DNA from: an uncultured Lachnospiraceae bacterium
GTDB taxonomy: Bacteria > Bacillota > Clostridia > Lachnospirales > Lachnospiraceae
DNA length: 64,000 nt
Direction: 5' to 3'
Assembly (NCBI GenBank): GCA_910586585.1
Contig: CAJUKA010000013.1
Location: forward strand, 16,795 to 80,794
Below, one piece after another: positions 55,145-64,000 of the stretch (the first letter of the stretch is position 1; each line of letters begins with the position of its first letter). Below the pieces are notes generated by a model. The model made no database searches. It was not told where the DNA came from and saw only the letters and a list, made by a program, of their open reading frames with translations. A program made the translations under genes and the position numbers.

Positions 55145-55150
55145 GAGTTT
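55091..55150 (-). promoter_or_regulatory. Terminator-like hairpin covering the GT4 ribosome site
   Basis: On the minus strand AAACTCCTAATGTAAAGT pairs with ACTTTATGTTGGGAGTTT, then TTTA and GTG. Same design as at 28552, with one extra mismatch in the stem. Confidence 0.72.
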
Positions 55151-55163
55151 TATATTCCATTAT

Positions 55164-56903
55164 TTATCCAATTAAACATTCTTTTCCCTGGAATGCAAAT
55201 CCGTATTTACGGATGCGTCCGGATGGAATTCCTTTTGCTTCCAATGCTGCGGCGTAGCGTTTTTCCTCTATCTGCTGTAATGCTGCAGTTACGGTTTCCG
55301 TAAGGTCATGCTCATCATCGGGGTCGTGTACCTTGAATTCCAGTATGATGGCGTCATCCGTTTTATTTAATGGTTCGAGCATTACATCATAGCGTCCAAA
55401 GCCGCTTTCACGGTTAGAGGTGACAGCGTATCTGTCTGCGAGGTCTACCATGAGTCCAAGTACAAACCCATGATAAAACCGTTCTGGTTCCGCATATTCA
55501 GATGGCCTGTTTCCAGTATCAAAACTGCTGAACGTGGCAAGCGCTACGCGATTCATATAGCGGTTCATTGCTTTTTTATCATCAATGAGCAGCGCTTTGA
55601 TAAAGTCATTATAGGCTGTTTTCGCAGTCCCTCCAAACCACCTCTTTATCATTTTTCTAAACATTTTTCTCACTTCAAAATTTGTGAGCGAAAGCGTATA
55701 CTGGATATCTCCTTCCGCTGCAGGATCCAGTGTGCTGCCGGGTTTAATATATTCCAGATTTACTACTTTTAAATATCCTGTAGCCAAAAGCAGGCTCCAG
55801 ACCGCCCCGGCATCATTTTCAAGCTGGTTAAACACTATCTGTTCATCCAGCACTGTCCGGAATCCTCCCCCCCTTATAAGCAATTCCATTGTTTGTTTAA
55901 GTGCTGAATCGCCTTGCTGTATCAGAGAGTTTACAAGTCCATTCCCACTGGTATCCGACCAGTAAGTGTCATAAACACCATTCGTTTCAATGAATGAAGC
56001 AATTGACCATGGATTGTAGAAGTCTGTGTGTGTTCCAAATGTGAATCCATCGTACCACTTCTTTACACCCTGTTTTTCATGTCCTAATTCCATGGAATCA
56101 AGCGCTGCAAATACCTCATCCTCTGAGAAACCAAAATAAGATGCATATTTATCGGAGGTTGTGGTCACAATTTTTAAATTATTTAGGTCAGAAAAGATAC
56201 TTTCTTTTGAAATTCTTGTGATTCCTGTAATGATGCCGCGATATATGTGGTTGTTTGTCTTAAATGTAGAATTAAATAATCCCCTGAAAAATTCAACAGC
56301 CTGATCCCAATATCCTGACAGCCATGCCTCCTGCATTGGGGTATCATACTCGTCCAACAATATAATTACATCCCTGCCGTAATAGCGCTGCAGAAAACCA
56401 GTCATAAAGTTAATAGCTCCGGCAGCTATTTCATCACTCATTCCAGGACGGATAGTTTCATAGTATTTTTTCTCATTCGAAGTGAGCAGGTTCCCTTCCA
56501 GAAGATAATTGTACTGTGCATACAGCTTCGCAATCACTTCAGTAATTTTGTATTCCATTTTTTCGTAGTTTGCCGCTTTTATATTGGCAAAACTCATAAA
56601 TATTACCGGAAACGTTCCCTGAAGCTGTCTGTATTTGTAATTTCCTTCAGAGGACTTGTCTTCCCATATAAAGAGTCCTTCAAACAAATCAGATCTTCCA
56701 GCATATTCATTTGAGAAAAAACATTCAATCATACTCATATTGAGTGTTTTTCCAAATCTTCTTGGACGGGTAATCAGCGTAACATCTGAGCCCGTTTCCC
56801 ACCATTCCTTTATCAACCCTGTCTTATCTATATAGAATGAATTTTGTTCCCTTATCCTGTCAAATCTCTGTACTCCAATGTTTACATTTGGTTTATTGTC
56901 CAT
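55164..56903 (-). CDS. AAA-ATPase_like / PD-(D/E)XK nuclease-like protein
   Basis: 579 residues from ATG 56903 (GGGAGGTGTATC before it). Close paralogue of 24095-25816: RPRRFGKTLNMSMIECFF, VIILLDEYDTPMQEAW, and the PDDEXK_9 core GFGRYDVMLEPL with IILEFKVHD. One six-residue insertion (about residue 104, DKSSEG region) separates the two. Both ATPase and nuclease motifs are intact. It heads the right glycan set and reads toward it through the hairpin. Function unknown; a recombination or defence role is inferred only from family and context. Confidence 0.85.
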   Translation of the reverse strand: MDNKPNVNIGVQRFDRIREQNSFYIDKTGLIKEWWETGSDVTLITRPRRFGKTLNMSMIECFFSNEYAGRSDLFEGLFIWEDKSSEGNYKYRQLQGTFPVIFMSFANIKAANYEKMEYKITEVIAKLYAQYNYLLEGNLLTSNEKKYYETIRPGMSDEIAAGAINFMTGFLQRYYGRDVIILLDEYDTPMQEAWLSGYWDQAVEFFRGLFNSTFKTNNHIYRGIITGITRISKESIFSDLNNLKIVTTTSDKYASYFGFSEDEVFAALDSMELGHEKQGVKKWYDGFTFGTHTDFYNPWSIASFIETNGVYDTYWSDTSGNGLVNSLIQQGDSALKQTMELLIRGGGFRTVLDEQIVFNQLENDAGAVWSLLLATGYLKVVNLEYIKPGSTLDPAAEGDIQYTLSLTNFEVRKMFRKMIKRWFGGTAKTAYNDFIKALLIDDKKAMNRYMNRVALATFSSFDTGNRPSEYAEPERFYHGFVLGLMVDLADRYAVTSNRESGFGRYDVMLEPLNKTDDAIILEFKVHDPDDEHDLTETVTAALQQIEEKRYAAALEAKGIPSGRIRKYGFAFQGKECLIG

Positions 56904-56927
56904 GATACACCTCCCAGTATTAACTGT

Positions 56928-56956
56928 ATTATATCCGTTTGGTGTATAAAACACAA
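56928..56956 (-). promoter_or_regulatory. Promoter of the cassette C nuclease gene
   Basis: TTGTGT, 17 nt, TATAAT on the minus strand, identical to the promoter of cassette B and just inside the end repeat. Confidence 0.7.
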
Positions 56957-57009
56957 TATTTTCCTACTGTAAAGTATGCAATTGTCAATGTCCTGCGCCT
57001 TGCAAAATT

Positions 57010-57036
57010 TTTCGTAGATTGCGCCCTTCTACGAAA
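57010..57036. repeat. GC-loop hairpin repeat, copy 3
   Basis: TTTCGTAGA-TTGCGCCCT-TCTACGAAA, perfect 9-bp arms. It belongs to the ~78-bp block that is repeated inverted at 27357-27434. Confidence 0.85.
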
Positions 57037-57044
57037 TCCAAAAA

Positions 57045-57074
57045 CAGCAGCCGGAACTTTGGCTGCTGTTTTTT
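57045..57074. terminator. Bidirectional terminator
   Basis: CAGCAGCC and GGCTGCTG form a perfect 8-bp stem with T-runs on both strands. It insulates the surface-protein gene from the nuclease cassette. 57075-57146 shows nothing else. Confidence 0.75.
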
Positions 57075-57146
57075 GGTAATTTATTTGTTATTATATTATC
57101 CACATCTATTTCTTATCTGCATGATATAATATATCTTTTTATCACA

Positions 57147-57182
57147 AATGGGGATATGACTTATTTCAGTCATATCCCCATT
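57147..57182 (-). terminator. Hairpin after the surface-protein gene
   Basis: AATGGGGATATGACT and AGTCATATCCCCATT are perfect 15-bp arms around six bases. The T-tract on the minus strand is weak (TTTGTGAT), so it may be a terminator or an RNA-stabilising 3' hairpin. It lies 62 bp past the stop. Confidence 0.65.
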
Positions 57183-57243
57183 CCTTAGCTATTGTTTTTT
57201 ATTGGCAGTTCATTTTTGAAAAGCTGCTTTTCTGGCTATAATT

Positions 57244-60200
57244 TTAATAGTCATTCAATGATACGTAAACAGTTGTCTCCAGACCATCTGATAAATCTCT
57301 ATCACTTCCCACTGCAATCCATATGGTTTGACCCGCGTTCATCCGGCATTCAGGAGCAGTACCAAATTCCATTGCCATATCATGAAGCCTATCTGTATTC
57401 AAACCAGTTCCAATGTTCTTGTTAAATAACCACAGATAGCCTTCATTTTCGAAGTAGTAATCTTCATCATAGTAACCAGCCTCGAAGTTATAATAACCAT
57501 CCGCCTGCGCTGTAAATGAAATCAATCTATAATTGCCTGGAAATGTTTCTATGTCGCTTATCCACCAACGCCCACTAGTATTCTGTGTACCGGACGGCAA
57601 CTTCTCGTTCTCACCGTAATATCCAGATGCAGTTCCTACACCTACAGGGTCAATATATAACTGATATCTTGCAATCAAAGCTTTTGTAATTTTAGATCTT
57701 ACCTCGATATAGGTAATGCCTGCTCTGACCGCTTTCAATGTCGCTGTATAAGTACCCGCATTCGCTTTTATAGTTGCTACCTTTTTGTTTGTACTTGTCC
57801 ATGTCAATGTATCTGTCTTTGCATATCTGGCGCCTGGATTCAATGCCTCCCCGCCTACTGTGAGTGTATAAGTATTTCCAGAAACAAAGCTCGTGTTGTT
57901 TAATGTCAGCAGCTTCACACCAACATACCCTGGCGCCGCACCATTTGCATATTTGGGCAAAGATACATAGCTTGCCGGCATTAACGTTGTTGTGAAGGAT
58001 TTCTTTGCATCTTTAGATGGCACAAGTACCCCTTTACTTGTCTCATACATAGCTGTTATTGTTACATTGTACTTTGACTTCTTGGTTAATCCATTCACTC
58101 TGTATGTATAAGTATATTTCTTGGTTTTTGCATTATAAACAGCATTAACGTCATCCTTATCAACATAAGCACTGCTCATAATACTGTTTCTTCCATCTGT
58201 CACTGTGATACGGAATGCTGTTGCAAAACCAGAATGTACAAACTCTAAATCCGCATACTTATCTGTGATAGATGTTGTTTTTAAATTCTTAACAGGTTCC
58301 AGCGCTGCAACCTGCACCTTTACAGATGCACTCTTATTTGGAACATACGCATCCTTCAAATTCAATGTCACTGTACCAGGATTTGTAGCTACAATTGCAC
58401 CGTCTCCATCTAATTCTATACAGTTGCTGTCTTCAATTTGCTTACGCAAAGCATCATCAACTACAACTCTCCTATTAAAGGTACCAGTCAATGTTGTTCT
58501 GCCCTGTTTGTAAATCAGCATCTCTGTTAAGTCAATATACTGACCTACTTGAAGTTTTGTATTCTTTGCTGCAATTGTGTCTGGTGTTGCTGTAATTTCC
58601 AAATTAGCACATGCATCTATACCAGTTGTGATGTCCTGTGCAATTACAGTGATATATCCAACTCCCTTAAGGGTTATCTTACCTTTGTTATTAATTGTTG
58701 CCAAAGATGTTTTATAAACTCTTTCACCATTATAGATTCCTATATACTCTTCTTGTGGGCCATCTTCACGATATTCACCTACAAAATACTGAAGTTTTGG
58801 ATTGGTATATGTTTTTGCATCCTGCCCCTTCAGCGGCAATGAATACTCTTTGAGGTCTGTTGCATCTGCGGAAGGATTACCGTCTTCTACCAGCTCCTTA
58901 AACAAGCCTCTTACAGTCACTGCTGTACTTTTCTCTTTCAGTTCTACTGTATAGTCAGGTTCCCAGCCTTCTCCTATAAGTTTTGATTTTCCATCCTCAA
59001 ACCGAAGTGTCAATCTAGATACCTGCTGTCGTATTGTCTTAAATGTCTTGACTGCTCCTGTATGAGAATCAGCTACATTATACTTAACACCATCCACAGT
59101 TGCTACCGTACGCATTGCACTTACATTGCGAACATATACAGTATACTGTTTGTTTGGAATTAAATTAGATAAGTTCTTTTCGCGTGTTGTCCCCTTTGCA
59201 TCTGTATAATAACCATCACCATATACAGGCGCTATCGCAAATCCTGCCGCTTTCCACTGCCCATCTTTCATAGCAGCTATTTTTTCCTCAAATACAGACT
59301 CTGTTGCTGTTCCTTCCAAGACATAGAACTCTCTGCGGAAACCATCCTGATATGTCAGATTCGCATAATCCACAGCTACGTTTGTATCAGTTGGTGTTAC
59401 CTTCTTGATCTTTGGCTTTGTTACATCTGTCACAGTAATCTTCACAGAAGCTTTCTTGAGTGGCGTTGTCGGCTCATAAATTTCCTTACCATTCTTGTCT
59501 GTTCCTGTTTTCTTTGTTGCAGTAACTGTCACTGTTGCGCTGCCTGTAGATAATGCAGTCACATATCCCTCATCCTCTACAAAAAGAACTTTATCATCGT
59601 CCACTTCATAGCTTAAATGAATGGTATCGCTTTCCTGCATCTTTGTCAGTTTCACATCAAGCTGCTGTCCTCCGCCTACCACCATCTTTTTGACTGGGCC
59701 ATTGAATGCGATTGATTTTGGAGATACTGCCTGACGCAAATCAGCCTGCAGAATTGCATTCTTAAAATCTAATACAAAATGCTCTACATAACCGTCTTCC
59801 CAACGGATATCAAACTCGCAGTTGCTCTTATCTTCTGGAACCTTAAATATAGCTGTAATAAAATAATAATTTTTATCATAAATTTCGCCGCCTGCTTCTA
59901 TGATACTGTTTTCATAAACTGCTGTTTCAGGCCATTGGGAATTATACTCATCTGGAGCATTGATTCTGATTGCAATATAATTGCCATCCTTATTCTTGTC
60001 CTTTGTCATATAATAAGGAATCATTGCCTTTGGTGTGACAGTATGGTGCATTTTATCTATCACATCATTCAAAGATACTGATGAAATATATCCAATTTCA
60101 TCGCTGTATCCAGAGGCGTTATCTACCTGGGAATTTCCACGAACAGTTGTAAACCTCACCGATTCGCCAGTATCTACTACCTCATAATTATATGCATATG

Positions 60201-63200
60201 GTGCTTTCAGGCTTATAGAGTTATAAGTATTTGGTACATACTTTGCTGTGTAAGTAGCTTCTCCCTTGAGTACTCCAGAATACAGCTTTTTATTGGCATC
60301 ATACACGTTAAATGTACTCGTACTCATAAAGCTGACTGCTGAAAATCCTGTACTTGTACTTGTATTAGCGGCATCATAGGTAAATGCAGCCTTATCCGCC
60401 TCTATATAGCCATTAAATGTAAGTTTTGTATTGTCAAATATATCATAAGCATAAGCACCTGCAACTACAGGGTCTTTAATTCCTGGTGTCACAGTCAGTT
60501 CTTTTTTGGTAATCTCAACGATAAGTGGATCTGTATATCTATCACCAATCGTTCCGTCTGCGTGAACATATCCGCTTACTGGTCTGTATGTATCATTTCC
60601 CGGGAAGTTGATGTAATAGTAGTATTTACCACCATTAATCAATTCTGTAACATATCTCTGGGAAACGCTGTCAGTCCTGTACCATACCCAGCCATATTCT
60701 GCTCCTTCAAGGGTAGAAAGGTCTACTGCTGTATCTCCAGCCTTAACTGTAATCAGCCCTGTGACATCAAGCGCTTTGCCATCATATGTTTTGGTACGCG
60801 TAATGTCTGGATTCACTGTCACCGTCAAGTCAGCCGTTGCTTTCTTAACTGTTATTATTACGTCTGGGCTAAGAGAAACTGTTTTCTCTGTACCATCTTC
60901 ATTTGAGATAATCCGCTCATTGGTATAATTATCGTCAAAATCCCCTTCACTGTCTTTTACTTTCGGAACAAACCAGAATCCATACTGGACGCCCTCTGAC
61001 AATTCTCCAAAGGTTTCGCTGTCAGACATTCTTCTCCAATCGGCATCTTCGTTTGCTCTTTGTGCTACAACTGGATATACGTCATACTGTTCACCCAACT
61101 TCCAGCCTGTTATTTCGGTACCATCTGTCGGTTTTGTCAAGTCATTGACGTATTCAATCTTATGGTTTTCCTTATCCAGAACAGCCTTGAATTGTTCAAC
61201 GGTTTGATCAATATAAGCAGTCGTATTTTTAGCCTCAGAAACAACTCTAATTGGCTGTTTCTTTATGTCATAATATACAAATTTGGGTTCTGCTGCATAT
61301 GTTTCCTTGCTGGAATCTTCATAAGTAATCTTTAAACGATAGGTCCCTGCATTTACTGGAGCATTGCGGCAATCTTCAGGATTAGCCTTTCCCCAGTAGC
61401 GTACATTTGTAACATTCCCCTCTGCATTAGTGATAACTTCCTCTTCATCACCATTATCTTCTGCCTGCCATTCATAGGTCAGCGTTCCTGGTGCAGTCTT
61501 GTTATCTGTACCATATGTTGCTGTTGCTTTTTTGTATTCCGATCTTTCACCATAGAGAGCTTTTCCATCATACAGTTTTGTAATTGGATTCTCATAGGTA
61601 GAACCCTCTGGTTTCTCACCTAAAATACCTTTAACATCAATCGTTACAGGTGTGCGTGCAATTGGAGTGAAGATGTCATTCTGTGTATACCATATTGAAT
61701 CTGTGTCTACGAAATAATTGCTGTCGGAACAATCTTTTGCCTCATTCACATCTGTCCAACCATAAAAATAAACGTACTTATAGTTAGGCGCCTCCGCTGT
61801 TCCTATGTTTATCTCTATCTCTACATATCCATCTCCATAGTTTGGAGCACCTGTTCCTTGATAAACACCTTTATATCCGCTAAAAATTATCACATAGGAT
61901 TTATCCTTTTCCAGCTCATCCTGCATTTCCAACACATCAACAATTTTTCCATTTTTATGCTCCGCCACAAAGAAGGCCAATTCATAGGCCTGTGTCAGAG
62001 AACTATTATTATAGGAAGTTCCCCAGAAACTGCCTGCCTTTTCATCTGTAATATGCGGATCGCTTAGCGTATAAGAGCCATTCTCAGCTTTAACCGTTTT
62101 CCATGCGGTATAGCCCACCTGAGCCTGATTGAGCGCTTCTCTCGCTGTCATGCCCTCATAATACTTTGCTTCTTTATTTTTTGCTGATGGTGCTATATAC
62201 AATGGTGCAGGTTCGATTGTTATCTGAATATAGGCATCTTCGTATTTCTCATACTGGCCTGCCTTGCCTTCATAAATCAGATAAAGTCGGTAGGTTCCGG
62301 CATTCGTAGGAGCGGCGTCCAGAATCGTTTCGTTTCCATTTCTATTAACAGACTTCCAGACTTCTTTAAGCTCTGCGCCTTCAACTTCTTTGAATACCTC
62401 CTCCCCGTTGTTGCCGATACCGTCCTGGTACTGAACCTTTACAGTGTAATCGGTATCCTTTACAGGTGTTACAACTTCTTTTCCACTGTATGTAACATAT
62501 ATTCCGTCGTTTGGGTCTGCAGGTACTGGTTTCCCATTTTCGTCCTTAACAATGTTTCCAGCCTCATCCAACCGTGGATATTTTTCGGCTGACAATGTTA
62601 TTTCTACCGTTGGCTGAATCAGTCCTTCTATGGTGATATCCTTTACAATATTCTCCAATACGGAAAGATCATAGTTCGTCAGGTTATTCTTTACGGTCTC
62701 ATTTAGTTTTGTCTGGTCTAACACAATCTTTAATTCTGCAGCATAATCACCCGTTTTGAGCAGTTCTTCTCCTGCGTCCGCACCGGAAACTGCATCCTTA
62801 ATTTTAACCAGTTCCACATTCAGTTCTGAATTGGTGTTTGTATATGTATAATCACCAATCTTTACTTTAACAGTTTTGTCTTTCAGTAAGTCTGCAATTT
62901 TGACATCTGCTTTTTTTGTTCCTGGTTTTACCTTATTGAGTTTAAAATCTAAAACAGTAACGGGCGCTTTCTGAATTTCAAAATCAGCGGTCTGGCTCAC
63001 TTCACCCAGTTTCACAGTCAGCTTGTATGCGCCTGCTTTTATTGGTTTATTTTCTGCTACAGCAGAATCGTCAGAATTTTTCCATGTCAAAGATATGTCT
63101 TTTATATCCGTCTTGTCTGCGTCTGCACGATTGTTATATGTAGCATAAAATGCACCGTTTTTGTTGATTTTGATTTTGTCTCCTATACCAGTAAACTGTT

Positions 63201-63660
63201 CATTGCCATCATAGACTGCAATCTTATCGTCTACCGGATCAAGTGCAAAAACAATGTCATAAACAGGAGTCGTTTCTGCATTTACAGAAGATTCCACTAC
63301 GGATGACTCCTCCGCTTCTGTTGTTGTCTCTTCCTTTTCCACGGATGTAGGCTCTGTTGTGATCTCTGTTTTCTCTTCCGCTACAACCGTGCTTTCTACC
63401 TCTTCGCTTTGCTCTTCGGCTGATGATTCATTACTTACATCAACCGTAGTCTCTGTCTCAGCGATTGTTGATTCTGGTTCTGCAGCCTGTGTCGTTTCTG
63501 ATACAGAACTTTCAACGTTTGCCTGTTCTTCTTCAACCGGCGCGCTGTCTGTCGCTGAGGTAGCATGTGCTGTCGCTGGCAAGCTTGTCACTACCATGGC
63601 AGCCGCTAAAATCATAGCTAAAATTCTTTTAGCCTGAAATAGCTTTTTCAACTCATCCAT
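57244..63660 (-). CDS. Giant secreted surface protein with Ig-like (MBG/Big_2) repeats
   Basis: 2138 residues from ATG 63660, supported by AAAGGAGG eight bases upstream; a start 20 codons earlier has no proper site. A Sec signal peptide (ILAMILAAAMVVTSLPATAHA) is followed by ~110 residues rich in Ser, Thr and Glu, a likely spacer. Then come many beta-rich MBG-like modules with YDG...VNAGTYRL patterns (about 140-1150), a Big_2-like domain (GGGQQLDVKL...TALSTGSATVTVTA, about 1270-1370), fibronectin-III-like parts, a further Big_2-like part and a C-terminal domain ending in VYVSLNDY. There is no LPxTG motif or obvious anchor, so attachment is unclear. It is probably an adhesin or surface scaffold. 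Confidence 0.85.
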   Translation of the reverse strand: MDELKKLFQAKRILAMILAAAMVVTSLPATAHATSATDSAPVEEEQANVESSVSETTQAAEPESTIAETETTVDVSNESSAEEQSEEVESTVVAEEKTEITTEPTSVEKEETTTEAEESSVVESSVNAETTPVYDIVFALDPVDDKIAVYDGNEQFTGIGDKIKINKNGAFYATYNNRADADKTDIKDISLTWKNSDDSAVAENKPIKAGAYKLTVKLGEVSQTADFEIQKAPVTVLDFKLNKVKPGTKKADVKIADLLKDKTVKVKIGDYTYTNTNSELNVELVKIKDAVSGADAGEELLKTGDYAAELKIVLDQTKLNETVKNNLTNYDLSVLENIVKDITIEGLIQPTVEITLSAEKYPRLDEAGNIVKDENGKPVPADPNDGIYVTYSGKEVVTPVKDTDYTVKVQYQDGIGNNGEEVFKEVEGAELKEVWKSVNRNGNETILDAAPTNAGTYRLYLIYEGKAGQYEKYEDAYIQITIEPAPLYIAPSAKNKEAKYYEGMTAREALNQAQVGYTAWKTVKAENGSYTLSDPHITDEKAGSFWGTSYNNSSLTQAYELAFFVAEHKNGKIVDVLEMQDELEKDKSYVIIFSGYKGVYQGTGAPNYGDGYVEIEINIGTAEAPNYKYVYFYGWTDVNEAKDCSDSNYFVDTDSIWYTQNDIFTPIARTPVTIDVKGILGEKPEGSTYENPITKLYDGKALYGERSEYKKATATYGTDNKTAPGTLTYEWQAEDNGDEEEVITNAEGNVTNVRYWGKANPEDCRNAPVNAGTYRLKITYEDSSKETYAAEPKFVYYDIKKQPIRVVSEAKNTTAYIDQTVEQFKAVLDKENHKIEYVNDLTKPTDGTEITGWKLGEQYDVYPVVAQRANEDADWRRMSDSETFGELSEGVQYGFWFVPKVKDSEGDFDDNYTNERIISNEDGTEKTVSLSPDVIITVKKATADLTVTVNPDITRTKTYDGKALDVTGLITVKAGDTAVDLSTLEGAEYGWVWYRTDSVSQRYVTELINGGKYYYYINFPGNDTYRPVSGYVHADGTIGDRYTDPLIVEITKKELTVTPGIKDPVVAGAYAYDIFDNTKLTFNGYIEADKAAFTYDAANTSTSTGFSAVSFMSTSTFNVYDANKKLYSGVLKGEATYTAKYVPNTYNSISLKAPYAYNYEVVDTGESVRFTTVRGNSQVDNASGYSDEIGYISSVSLNDVIDKMHHTVTPKAMIPYYMTKDKNKDGNYIAIRINAPDEYNSQWPETAVYENSIIEAGGEIYDKNYYFITAIFKVPEDKSNCEFDIRWEDGYVEHFVLDFKNAILQADLRQAVSPKSIAFNGPVKKMVVGGGQQLDVKLTKMQESDTIHLSYEVDDDKVLFVEDEGYVTALSTGSATVTVTATKKTGTDKNGKEIYEPTTPLKKASVKITVTDVTKPKIKKVTPTDTNVAVDYANLTYQDGFRREFYVLEGTATESVFEEKIAAMKDGQWKAAGFAIAPVYGDGYYTDAKGTTREKNLSNLIPNKQYTVYVRNVSAMRTVATVDGVKYNVADSHTGAVKTFKTIRQQVSRLTLRFEDGKSKLIGEGWEPDYTVELKEKSTAVTVRGLFKELVEDGNPSADATDLKEYSLPLKGQDAKTYTNPKLQYFVGEYREDGPQEEYIGIYNGERVYKTSLATINNKGKITLKGVGYITVIAQDITTGIDACANLEITATPDTIAAKNTKLQVGQYIDLTEMLIYKQGRTTLTGTFNRRVVVDDALRKQIEDSNCIELDGDGAIVATNPGTVTLNLKDAYVPNKSASVKVQVAALEPVKNLKTTSITDKYADLEFVHSGFATAFRITVTDGRNSIMSSAYVDKDDVNAVYNAKTKKYTYTYRVNGLTKKSKYNVTITAMYETSKGVLVPSKDAKKSFTTTLMPASYVSLPKYANGAAPGYVGVKLLTLNNTSFVSGNTYTLTVGGEALNPGARYAKTDTLTWTSTNKKVATIKANAGTYTATLKAVRAGITYIEVRSKITKALIARYQLYIDPVGVGTASGYYGENEKLPSGTQNTSGRWWISDIETFPGNYRLISFTAQADGYYNFEAGYYDEDYYFENEGYLWLFNKNIGTGLNTDRLHDMAMEFGTAPECRMNAGQTIWIAVGSDRDLSDGLETTVYVSLNDY

Positions 63661-63806
63661 CCCATTTTCCTCCTTTAATTTTGAATGTGTTTCTATATTT
63701 TCCAGATTTAATTTATCCATTCCTTTTCTGTTCTATTTTTTATGCTATGGTCACCATATTACAATCATAAAAGGATTTTATAAATTAATATCCAGATAAT
63801 ATTTTA

Positions 63807-63835
63807 ATTATACTTTTTTTAGATAAATATGTCAA
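63807..63835 (-). promoter_or_regulatory. Near-consensus promoter of the surface-protein gene
   Basis: TTGACA, exactly 17 nt, TATAAT on the minus strand. The leader to ATG 63660 is ~140 nt. It predicts strong, constitutive-type transcription. Confidence 0.88.
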
Positions 63836-63884
63836 TGCCTGAAAAATTTACCGATGAAAAAAGCTCATAAAAAACTTACAATAA

Positions 63885-63907
63885 AAAGGGCAAAAATGCC
63901 CTAAAAA
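63885..63907 (-). terminator. Terminator entering from the right edge
   Basis: AGGGCA and TGCCCT around AAAA; on the minus strand the stem is followed by TTTTTATT. It would end transcription of a leftward gene beyond the window. 63908-64000 shows no gene. Confidence 0.6.
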
Positions 63908-64000
63908 TAGAAAATTCACCAATGCCTTTATGCTAAAGAGTCTAAAACAGATTAAACGCATGAATGAAAAAGACATACATTTTTTGTGTTTTTTTGTTAT

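Larger units (their letters stand above)
55120..56988 (-). mobile_element. Cassette C: inverted-repeat-bounded PD-(D/E)XK gene
   Basis: Bounded by the ~27-bp repeat at 55120-55146 and inverted at 56962-56988, both with the exact 20-bp core. 1.87 kb, one gene. Its flanks are the same as those of cassette A (GGACA-type and GC-loop hairpin on one side, GACAATGGACTTTATG on the other), so A and C are alternative fillings of the same place. Confidence 0.6.

Overview
The window looks like a chromosomal segment of an AT-rich Gram-positive anaerobe, most likely a Lachnospiraceae-type Clostridium. Pointers are the strong GGAGG-type ribosome sites, a CDP-glycerol-type phosphotransferase, repeated Rpn and AAA/PD-(D/E)XK genes, and a giant Sec-exported surface protein. 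The assignment is an inference from gene style; there is no rRNA or marker gene to fix it.

Layout. (1) 1-9.2 kb, minus strand: a Wadjet-type anti-plasmid operon (jetD-jetA-jetB-jetC; jetC runs off the left edge), preceded by an HD-domain hydrolase, a macrodomain remnant and a Sel1/DUF4241 protein. (2) 9.3-14.2 kb: a decayed mobile-DNA zone. It holds two tandem Rpn nuclease genes (one internally deleted), an ORF-less group II intron remnant, tRNA-Gln(CUG), an IS66 remnant, a frameshifted GC-rich DDE transposase with the stub of its ATPase partner, and a glycosyltransferase stub. (3) 14.2-57.0 kb: three glycan-assembly gene sets. The left set reads leftwards (24.0 to 14.2 kb), the middle set rightwards (28.6 to 44.3 kb), and the right set leftwards (55.1 to 44.4 kb). 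Each has its own glycosyltransferases, one large GT-C-like membrane protein with an early Asp-Glu pair, and one MOP-family flippase. The middle set also has a cytidylyltransferase/SDR pair, a CDP-glycerol-type transferase, a WbsX protein, FkbM methyltransferases, an ATP-grasp enzyme, a PLP decarboxylase and a DegT aminotransferase. The right set ends with an acyltransferase carrying a G10 tract. (4) 57.2-64 kb: one very large secreted surface protein with a near-consensus promoter.

The most unusual structure is the common head of the three glycan sets. Each is preceded by a one-gene cassette encoding a PD-(D/E)XK nuclease-like protein (AAA-ATPase_like/PDDEXK_9 twice, Rpn once). Each cassette is bounded by inverted copies of a ~27-bp repeat with core TTGACAATTGCATACTTTAC. 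The downstream repeat forms a terminator-like hairpin whose 3' arm contains the Shine-Dalgarno of the first glycosyltransferase. A ~0.3-kb cassette with degenerate ends and no gene lies inside the right set. The middle and right sets also begin with nearly identical glycosyltransferase genes in opposite orientation, making a ~1.1-kb inverted repeat around a ~25-kb block. A tyrosine recombinase sits between the left and middle heads, flanked by inverted hairpin repeats. Together with many gene stubs, this suggests a surface-glycan locus that is reshuffled by recombination and, at the acyltransferase, probably phase-varied by slippage.
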